Source of the DNA: Desulfobacula sp.
GTDB lineage: Bacteria; Desulfobacterota; Desulfobacteria; Desulfobacterales; Desulfobacteraceae
Direction of reading: 5' to 3'
DNA: 10,005 nt
NCBI GenBank assembly: GCA_023144585.1
Contig: JAGLFI010000024.1
Location: 1-10,005 of the forward strand
Positions 5,311 to 10,005 of this stretch are shown piece after piece (position 1 is the stretch's first letter; every line of letters begins with the position of its first letter). The notes under the pieces were generated by a model. The model worked only from the letters and a program-made list of their open reading frames with translations, was not told the origin of the DNA and did no database searches. The translations under genes were made by a program, and so were the position numbers.

Positions 5311-7899
5311 ATGTTAAAAATGCTTTTTAAAAAAATCATAAAAATAATTGTCTGGCTCTGCCTGGGGTTTACAATTGTCGTGCTTTGTCTGTTTATCAGT
5401 CTTTCTGCTATTGTGGAGTCCCAGATCGTAAAGAGGATCGAAAAGAGGCTGCCGCAATTCTTAAATCCAAATGATATTGAGTTTGATATTCAAAAATTGG
5501 GTTTTTATAATACATTTGTTTCCAAAATTCGTGTCACCAAGGGCATATCAATTGATTCTGTAAATATTGATTATGATATTCAAAATATGTCATCCATTCG
5601 TCTTAGTAAGGTGATGATATCAGGGCTAAGTATTCATGCAAGCCTTGATGAAAATAACCAAATTAGAATACAGGGATTGGAGTTTCCAAAATATTCAAAA
5701 GATAACTCCAAACAATCTGATCCGCCGGATCTTTCTGGTTCATTTGGTCTGGCCGGGCTGTCTTTTTTGCCTGAAAAAATTGTCTTACAGAATGGTAAAA
5801 TAATTTTACATGCATTGGGTGATGAATTTTTGATTCCTTTTGATGTGCTGTCTACTATTAAGTCAAAGGATAGAAAAATAGTTGCCCAAACCCTGCTGTA
5901 CCCCTTTGGAGAAAAAATTAACACTTTTGTCTCTTATGACTTAGACAAGGGAATTGAGTTCGTAAAGGTTGAAGGCAAATCCTTTGATTTAAGACATATG
6001 GATCAATTTGTTTCAAAAATAAGTCATCAGGTACAATTAAAGGGTCTGGTTGATTTTAATCTGGAATCATCTTCGCCTCAAAATGAGTGGAAACTAAATA
6101 TTTCCCAGGTTAGTTTTACTCAACCTGTTGAGGCAGCCATCAAAGATTTGTCAACGACTCTTTTGATAGATAATCAGAAAATAAGCGCCAGCGGTACCTT
6201 TGGCATATCTCATTCGCTACTGCCGCCAACCCGGATGGAATATGAGTTAACCCTTAATTTAAAAAACGATTATTTTTTTAATTTAAAATTTAAAAACAGC
6301 AAAACACAACTTTATAAAATTGCCTATGAATCCAATACTGCAAACCTAAAAAAACCTCAATTGAATGCCCATTTCAGTGGCACGCCTTTAAAAAGTAAAG
6401 GGAAAATAACCCTGCGTTTGAAAGAAGGCCGCATTCAACATCAAAAAGAGGCTTTTCTTTTTGAAGATGCAAAAGTAACCTCGGATATTGCCCTGGATTT
6501 TACCGATACAGGAAAAGGGCTGAATTCAAAATGGGCATTAACTGCCAATAATATCAGTATTAAATCAGACTTGATGGATTTAAGTTTTCCGCTTGCAGGC
6601 GCCTCAGGATGGTTCCATATAGACAAAAACAATAAATCATCCCTTGGCATGACATTGAAGGCTTTGGACGGGAAAATAACATCTACTCAATTTAAGGCCC
6701 GGGCTTCTGGTATTAATATTGAAGTTCCCTTCTCTTATCCCAATGTGGAGAAAAAATTATATGGAAAGTATTCTATTCCGACCCTTTTATACAATAATCA
6801 ATATAAGTTCAGCGCAAAGGGTAAAATTCTTCAAACAGATTCAAAAGAATTTCAGGTCATGGGGGAGGCGATGTTTAAGAGATTGCCTGATTTAAACGTT
6901 CAATTTAAATCAAATTTCGGGTTTGAGAAAGGGCTTTTTGCATCCCTGGATTTTAAAACAAATCCCGTCAAACTAAATGACGCAGATATAGTGAAACTGA
7001 TCGGGCAGAAAATTCAAAATGCAGAAATTGACGTGACCGTTTCGGCCAAAGGGAAAGCAGAATTTTTAAATCATCAATTAAAAACCTTTATGGGGATCAA
7101 TGTCAGCGATGGCAATGTTTCAATTCCGGATATGAATTTGATCGCAACCGGGATAAATACCAAAGTTGATTTTAATGATCTGCTGGTACCGGAAAGTGTT
7201 CCCGGGCAGGTTCTAACCATTGATTTAATTGAAATGAATAAAATAGAAATCAATGATGCAAGGATTCGATTCAGCATAGAGGATGCCAGATCCCTTCTTA
7301 TTGAAAATATACGGTTTAATTGGTGCAATGGGCTTGTCTCAACGGAATCCATCCGGATACCCCAGAAGAATAACACGTATTCTTTGAACCTCTATTGTGA
7401 CCGGTTGGAATTGGTACAACTCTTAAAACAAATGGGGGCCTTTCATGCGGAAGGAACCGGCACATTAAACGGTCGGATTCCCGTAATTTATTCTGATGGC
7501 AATATTTCATTTGATAATGGATTCTTGTTCTCAACTCCCGGCAGTGGCGGAAAAGTCGTTATTGACAACGCAGACATGATAACCGCAGGTATTCCCATGG
7601 ACAACCCGCAGTTTGCACAACTGGATCTTGCCCAGGAAGCGTTGAAGGATTTTGAGTACAAATGGGCAAAATTAGAATTTTACACCTTTGAAGATACCCT
7701 TTATATCAATATGGAGCTTGATGGAAAACCTGCCAAACTTCTGCCCTTTGAGTATAAAAAAGAGATCGGAGGATTTATCAGGGTGGATGCTTCAAGCCCG
7801 GGATCACACTTCCAGGGAATAAAACTGGATGTAAATTTAAAACTTCCCTTTAATGAAGTGATGAAATTTGGTAATAAGATAAAATCAATTTTTAATTAG
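5311..7899 (+). CDS. ydbH: YdbH-like AsmA-family inter-membrane lipid transport protein
   Basis: This 862-residue protein starts with a basic N-terminus and one membrane helix (about residues 11-33, IVWLCLGFTIVVLCLFISL). The rest is a very long beta-rich periplasmic region with many alternating polar and hydrophobic strands, the AsmA/TamB/YhdP/YdbH architecture. Late signatures fit YdbH: an EGTGTLNGRIPV segment (near 715-725), then NGFLFSTPGSGGKVVI, with LKLPFNEVMKFG close to the end. E. coli YdbH is of nearly equal length (879). There it is partly redundant with TamB and YhdP in moving phospholipid to the outer membrane. The assignment is reinforced by the adjoining YnbE- and YdbL-like genes. 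The start overlaps the rhomboid end by 20 bases. An ATG at 5320 is an alternative start, since AAGGTGA (5304-5310) sits almost against 5311 and is better spaced for 5320. Confidence 0.9.
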   Translation: MLKMLFKKIIKIIVWLCLGFTIVVLCLFISLSAIVESQIVKRIEKRLPQFLNPNDIEFDIQKLGFYNTFVSKIRVTKGISIDSVNIDYDIQNMSSIRLSKVMISGLSIHASLDENNQIRIQGLEFPKYSKDNSKQSDPPDLSGSFGLAGLSFLPEKIVLQNGKIILHALGDEFLIPFDVLSTIKSKDRKIVAQTLLYPFGEKINTFVSYDLDKGIEFVKVEGKSFDLRHMDQFVSKISHQVQLKGLVDFNLESSSPQNEWKLNISQVSFTQPVEAAIKDLSTTLLIDNQKISASGTFGISHSLLPPTRMEYELTLNLKNDYFFNLKFKNSKTQLYKIAYESNTANLKKPQLNAHFSGTPLKSKGKITLRLKEGRIQHQKEAFLFEDAKVTSDIALDFTDTGKGLNSKWALTANNISIKSDLMDLSFPLAGASGWFHIDKNNKSSLGMTLKALDGKITSTQFKARASGINIEVPFSYPNVEKKLYGKYSIPTLLYNNQYKFSAKGKILQTDSKEFQVMGEAMFKRLPDLNVQFKSNFGFEKGLFASLDFKTNPVKLNDADIVKLIGQKIQNAEIDVTVSAKGKAEFLNHQLKTFMGINVSDGNVSIPDMNLIATGINTKVDFNDLLVPESVPGQVLTIDLIEMNKIEINDARIRFSIEDARSLLIENIRFNWCNGLVSTESIRIPQKNNTYSLNLYCDRLELVQLLKQMGAFHAEGTGTLNGRIPVIYSDGNISFDNGFLFSTPGSGGKVVIDNADMITAGIPMDNPQFAQLDLAQEALKDFEYKWAKLEFYTFEDTLYINMELDGKPAKLLPFEYKKEIGGFIRVDASSPGSHFQGIKLDVNLKLPFNEVMKFGNKIKSIFN

Positions 7900-7915
7900 T
7901 AAAAAAGGAGAGTGT

Positions 7916-8119
7916 ATGACCCGAAAACTGTTTTTTATCGCATTGTTCCTTATTGCCTTTGTTTTTGCAGGTTGCCAGTCAACTCATCAAGTTGAAGTAA
8001 AGCCTGTCGAAATAAAGCCCATTCACATCACCATTGATATTAATATCAAAGTTGATAGGGCACTTGATGACTTTTTTGATGATATTGACGCAGCTGAAGA
8101 CAAAATTAAAGACGATTAG
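7916..8119 (+). CDS. ynbE: YnbE-like outer-membrane lipoprotein
   Basis: This 67-residue lipoprotein has a lysine-arginine N-terminus, a hydrophobic stretch and the lipobox FAGC with Cys20 as the lipidated residue. Gln at +2 predicts outer-membrane sorting by the usual Gram-negative rule. The mature part holds a Val/Glu/Lys/Pro segment and an alternating strand (PIHITIDINIKVD, 35-47), which parallels the E. coli YnbE pattern of PITINMNVKIE. An acidic tail follows. In E. coli, YnbE multimerises by beta-strand stacking and docks onto the end of YdbH, completing a bridge to the outer membrane. The gene starts 16 bp after ydbH, with AAGGAG (7905-7910) five bases upstream of the ATG. The small size, lipobox, strand and gene order make the assignment strong. 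Confidence 0.88.
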   Translation: MTRKLFFIALFLIAFVFAGCQSTHQVEVKPVEIKPIHITIDINIKVDRALDDFFDDIDAAEDKIKDD

Positions 8120-8127
8120 GAGGTAGT

Positions 8128-8499
8128 ATGAATATCCGCAATATTTTTAAAGTACATATTTTGATTGTCCTTTGCCTGATGATCACAGCTCAGTTTGTTT
8201 TTGCAGCAGGAATTAAAGAAAGAATGAAACAGCGGCTTCCTGTAATTGTTAATTTAAAAGCAAAGGGTATTGTGGGTGAGAGCAACAAAGGGTATCTGGC
8301 ATTTGTAACGGGCAAAAGAGCCCAGGAAGGCGTTATTGCAAGTGAGAATAAAGATAGAAAAACGATTTATAACCATATCGCGAAACAGCAGAAGGCAGCT
8401 TTGAAATTTGTCGAACAAAGGCGTGCAAAACAGATAGCGGATCGAGCAAAACCAGGAGAATTTATTCAGAAACCGGATGGATCATGGTATAAAAAGTAA
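8128..8499 (+). CDS. ydbL: YdbL-like periplasmic protein (DUF1318)
   Basis: This 123-residue secreted protein has a signal peptide of about 26 residues, with a likely cut after VFA before AGIKERMK. The mature protein carries YdbL-family marks. These are VGESNKGYL (49-57), a central charged helix (NHIAKQQKAALKFVEQRRA), RAKPGE (106-111) and the terminal GSWYKK (118-123). In E. coli, YdbL is a periplasmic partner that limits YnbE multimerisation and so keeps the YdbH-YnbE bridge functional. The AGGAGG Shine-Dalgarno (8118-8123) overlaps the ynbE stop codon TAG and lies four bases before the ATG, so translation of the two genes is tightly linked. It is the last gene before a hairpin and closes the operon. 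Confidence 0.9.
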   Translation: MNIRNIFKVHILIVLCLMITAQFVFAAGIKERMKQRLPVIVNLKAKGIVGESNKGYLAFVTGKRAQEGVIASENKDRKTIYNHIAKQQKAALKFVEQRRAKQIADRAKPGEFIQKPDGSWYKK

Positions 8500-8512
8500 G
8501 CTTCATGACCTT

Positions 8513-8572
8513 TTTCATTCGAGCCGGACAGCGTAAGATCCGGTCTGAATGAAATAAGATAGCCCCTTTTTT
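8513..8572 (+). terminator. Hairpin, probable terminator after ydbL
   Basis: A long inverted repeat has left arm 8513-8528 and right arm 8539-8554 around a 10-base loop. TTTCATTC pairs with GAATGAAA and CCGGA with TCCGG; the three positions between them are G-U, an A-C mismatch and G-U, giving a nearly continuous 16-position stem. A run of six T (8567-8572) follows only after a further 12 bases including CCCC. This is therefore not a textbook intrinsic terminator, and the stem may also act as 3'-end protection. Confidence 0.6.
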
Positions 8573-8613
8573 AAGTGGTGCAAATACCATATTTTTCCCT
8601 TAATAAATAAGAG

Positions 8614-8642
8614 TTGTCAGAAATTGATTAGTCATTTATTTT
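8614..8642 (+). promoter_or_regulatory. Candidate promoter for the DsrE-family gene
   Basis: TTGTCA (8614-8619) is followed after 17 bp by TATTTT (8637-8642), about 58 bases before the ATG at 8700. The DsrE gene lies beyond the hairpin and so needs its own promoter. The -10 box is weak and the region is AT-rich, so the call is tentative. Confidence 0.3.
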
Positions 8643-8699
8643 TTTTGAGTCGATTTATGTGAGCTATCAACTTTAACCCAAATAAAAGAGAGAATATAA

Positions 8700-9044
8700 A
8701 TGAGCGAGAAAAATCACCTGTACGTCTTATGGACCAATGATGATCCGGTTACAGCAGAAAAAATGGTTTTCATGTATACCATAAATTCTCTTCTCCATGG
8801 TTGGTGGGAAAAAGTAACCCTCATTGTTTGGGGAGCCCCTGCTAAGCTCGTGAGCGAAAATGATGATATTCAGAAAAAAATGAAAAAAGCACTGGATACT
8901 GGCGTTCATATAACAGCCTGCAAGGCCTGCGCTGATCAACTTGGCGTATCAGAGGATCTTGAAAAACTTGGGATTGAAGTTAAATATTGGGGCGAGTCGC
9001 TTACAGAGATTTTAAAAAATGATGAAACGCTGTTGACAATTTAA
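8700..9044 (+). CDS. DsrE family sulfur-relay protein
   Basis: This 114-residue cytoplasmic protein has the DsrE/DsrF-like fold pattern. An N-terminal strand is followed by a loop and helix (LYVLWTNDDPVTAEKMVFMY). A second strand, VTLIVWGAPAKLV, follows, then a helix and the strand GVHITACKACADQLGV. It ends in EVKYWGESLTEILKNDETLLT. Cys74 and Cys77 form a CxxC; the second, in ACxxCADxLGV, is at the position usual for the reactive sulfur-carrying Cys. Family members carry persulfide sulfur between donors and acceptors, or act in related sulfur or redox reactions. This is a stand-alone copy without dsrF/dsrH, tus or dsr neighbours in the window, so its partner is unknown. The ATG is preceded by a purine-rich AAAAGAGAGA, a modest Shine-Dalgarno. 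Confidence 0.9.
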   Translation: MSEKNHLYVLWTNDDPVTAEKMVFMYTINSLLHGWWEKVTLIVWGAPAKLVSENDDIQKKMKKALDTGVHITACKACADQLGVSEDLEKLGIEVKYWGESLTEILKNDETLLTI

Positions 9045-9379
9045 AATGACCGCAGTTAAAATTCGGGAAAGCTGTTATTGTGTTTGATCAGAAATTTGAA
9101 ACCTGCACTATTTTAAAAGTGATGATCCGGCATTGAAGGATTTAGAGACTTGAATTTGTTTTGATCAAAGATACCATTTGAATTATTGAAGATTGGAAGT
9201 GTCCCTGTCAGAAGTATTCAGAGGTCGGAATTATTTAGGATATCAAAAACATACGTCGTTTATAAAAATTTGAAAAATGACCGTTAATACAACGCCACCC
9301 TAAAAACATTAAATGACAAGTCGATACCTTAATTGTTGATTGTGACAAAAAAAGACTTTTGCGGAAAATACGGTTGGGT
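9045..9379. other. Gene-poor stretch with short frame-broken peptide segments
   Basis: No intact gene is visible. Short segments with protein-like composition occur in different plus-strand frames. One is KFGKAVIVFDQKFETC (frame containing 9065). Another is HYFKSDDPALKDLET (9106-9150, ending in TGA). A third is EDWKCPCQKYSEVGII (9188-9235, ending in TAG). This could be a decayed gene or chance. No terminator hairpin was found after the DsrE gene. Confidence 0.3.
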
Positions 9380-9646
9380 TTATCCAAAGCCAATCTCAGA
9401 ATATCGAGTTTTATTTAGCACAAAGCCTTTAATTTTAGAGGTCCTTAAATCAATATTTTTAAGTTTCATTTCCATGATAAGCTGTTCTTTTCTATCCTCA
9501 AGAAAAGTGATCATTTTTTTGGCATCTTTGGCAATGTCAGAAAGAATTTTCAACTCTGAATCCTTAAGATAGATTCTTGCCTGATAAAAAGTGATTATCT
9601 GATCGATTTCCCTTTGACGGATACGATCGGAATAAGAAGTGACCAT
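9380..9646 (-). CDS. Hypothetical small helical protein
   Basis: This 88-residue reading frame encodes a highly charged, probably all-helical protein rich in Lys, Glu, Asp and Ile, with heptad-like stretches such as SELKILSDIAKDAKKMITF and LEDRKEQLIMEMKLKN. No signal peptide, membrane segment or known motif is recognisable, and I do not recognise the family. The opposite strand is also open (9333-9572), but its product is Ser/Phe/Leu-rich like a typical antisense shadow, so the minus frame is preferred. The start lacks a convincing Shine-Dalgarno. Another minus frame opens about 30 bases upstream with MTLADAITKMKNINGH and runs into this gene. The true start, or a frameshift joining the two, is therefore open. 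It is isolated, with no close neighbour. Confidence 0.4.
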   Translation of the reverse strand: MVTSYSDRIRQREIDQIITFYQARIYLKDSELKILSDIAKDAKKMITFLEDRKEQLIMEMKLKNIDLRTSKIKGFVLNKTRYSEIGFG

Positions 9647-9828
9647 TGATGTTCTTCATTTTGGTTATTGCATCTGCCAGTGTCATCAAACTACAGCGTC
9701 TAATTGAAGTTTAAAGGATTTGATAATATTATTCAACTCAATATAGCAAGCTGAAAAGCCTATTGCCTGAAGTTAAGTATTATTATCCTTGTACATATTC
9801 ATTCCTAAAATTATTCAGTGATGTCCGG
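9647..9828. other. Non-coding stretch, nothing recognisable
   Basis: The stretch is AT-rich, with many stops in all frames apart from a brief minus-strand opening (MTLADAITKMKNING) near its left end that leads into the neighbouring hypothetical frame. I saw no tRNA, no strong hairpin and no repeat array. Confidence 0.4.
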
Positions 9829-10005
9829 TTAAGTTTTTGCATATCTCATTCTTGGTCTTTTTTGCTTTCTGATAACATTTTTATTTGATTCTTTTGACAC
9901 AGCATTAGAACGTAATTTGTTCTGTATTGTGTTTCTGAGCTGACGAATCCTTTTTATAGAAACTGGTTCGTTGAACTGCTCCTGGCAATGTATGGCCATC
10001 AATAA
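9829..10005 (-). CDS. Possible partial ORF at the window edge
   Basis: A minus-strand frame is open from the right edge to a TAA at 9831-9829, giving 58 codons. The product is strongly basic near its end (VIRKQKRPRMRYAKT) and begins with LLMAIHCQEQFNEPVSIKRI in the visible part. A start could be the ATG at 9999 or lie beyond the window. The sequence matches no family I know. A basic C-terminus is compatible with a nucleic-acid-binding protein, but this is only composition. The frame may be chance. Confidence 0.25.
   Translation of the reverse strand, partial: LLMAIHCQEQFNEPVSIKRIRQLRNTIQNKLRSNAVSKESNKNVIRKQKRPRMRYAKT

Larger units (their letters stand above)
4356..5330 (+). pseudogene. Rhomboid intramembrane serine protease with DnaJ C-terminal-like tail, interrupted by an in-frame TGA (nonsense or recoded)
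   Basis: Read through one internal stop, the frame encodes 324 residues. Residues 1-210 are a six-helix rhomboid: HGGFLHFIGNMWTLYIFGDNVE (77-98), the nucleophile motif GASG with S136, and the catalytic histidine H201 in AWWAHIGGFIAG. The TGA is codon 166, in the fifth membrane helix just before FIEIPAFIFLGLWF, so normal termination gives a protein without His201 or the sixth helix. After a basic linker, residues about 252-322 resemble the DnaJ/Hsp40 C-terminal domain: IDITSIEAIAG, VTIPWG, VKIPSGVKPGTRLRLSGMG and GDMYLKVNVK. Rhomboids cleave membrane-anchored substrates within the bilayer. GAGG at 4344-4347 lies eight bases before the ATG, which overlaps the upstream stop. The 158 codons after TGA show no frame change or further stop. 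The gene may be a fresh pseudogene, a sequence error, or a recoded active gene; I cannot decide. Confidence 0.85.

Noticed and set aside
4983..5330. Separate GTG-started gene for the DnaJ-like tail
   Set aside because: The same frame is open back to the TGA and encodes the rhomboid's last helices including the catalytic His. The GTG is codon 210 of that gene and has no Shine-Dalgarno.
7074..7534. Two minus-strand ORFs of 100 and 72 codons within ydbH
   Set aside because: They are antisense shadows of a continuous beta-rich protein frame; no ribosome site or family motif supports them.
9043..9290. AAAATGACCG occurring twice (near 9044 and 9274) as a possible direct repeat
   Set aside because: The match is only about ten bases, in AT-rich DNA, with no extended similarity; it does not support a mobile element or attachment site.
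9333..9572. Plus-strand ORF of 79 codons
   Set aside because: Ser/Phe/Leu-rich composition is typical of antisense to a helical Lys/Glu-rich gene; the minus-strand frame is more protein-like.
1..10005. CRISPR arrays, tRNA or rRNA genes, insertion sequences
   Set aside because: I saw no regularly spaced repeats, no cloverleaf-like tRNA sequence, no rRNA signature and no transposase motif in either strand.

Overview
The window is AT-rich bacterial chromosome with a Gram-negative envelope gene set. The YdbH-YnbE-YdbL trio, a DsrE-family sulfur protein and a circularly permuted YpsA-like protein together suggest an anaerobic, sulfur-metabolising Desulfobacterota lineage of Desulfobacteraceae type. 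That placement is inference from gene content; no marker gene is present to prove it.

Left part (1-3420): a YqgE/AlgH-family gene overlaps or abuts a large dynamin-like GTPase gene. The GTPase gene converges, with only 11 bp between stop codons, on a minus-strand HD-domain phosphohydrolase gene.

Centre (3413-8554): a short divergent intergenic region carries candidate promoters for both directions. It leads into a tightly packed plus-strand cluster of five genes: a two-domain SLOG (cpYpsA) protein, a rhomboid intramembrane protease with a DnaJ C-terminal-like tail, a YdbH-like AsmA-class inter-membrane lipid transport protein, a YnbE-like lipoprotein and a YdbL-like periplasmic protein. The genes overlap or lie within 16 bp of each other, and a strong hairpin follows the last one. 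The last three match the E. coli ydbH-ynbE-ydbL operon in order, size and sequence signatures. There they build and control a lipid bridge from inner to outer membrane.

The most striking feature is an in-frame TGA (4851-4853) in the rhomboid gene. It falls between the codon for the catalytic serine (GASG) and the codon for the catalytic histidine (WWAHIGG). The same frame then stays open and well conserved to 5330. This is either a recent nonsense mutation, a base-call error, or a recoded UGA (selenocysteine or readthrough).

Right part (8555-10005): a lone DsrE-family gene with its own candidate promoter is followed by gene-poor sequence. That stretch holds one minus-strand hypothetical helical protein, a possible partial minus-strand ORF at the edge, and short frame-broken peptide stretches that may be remnants of a decayed gene.
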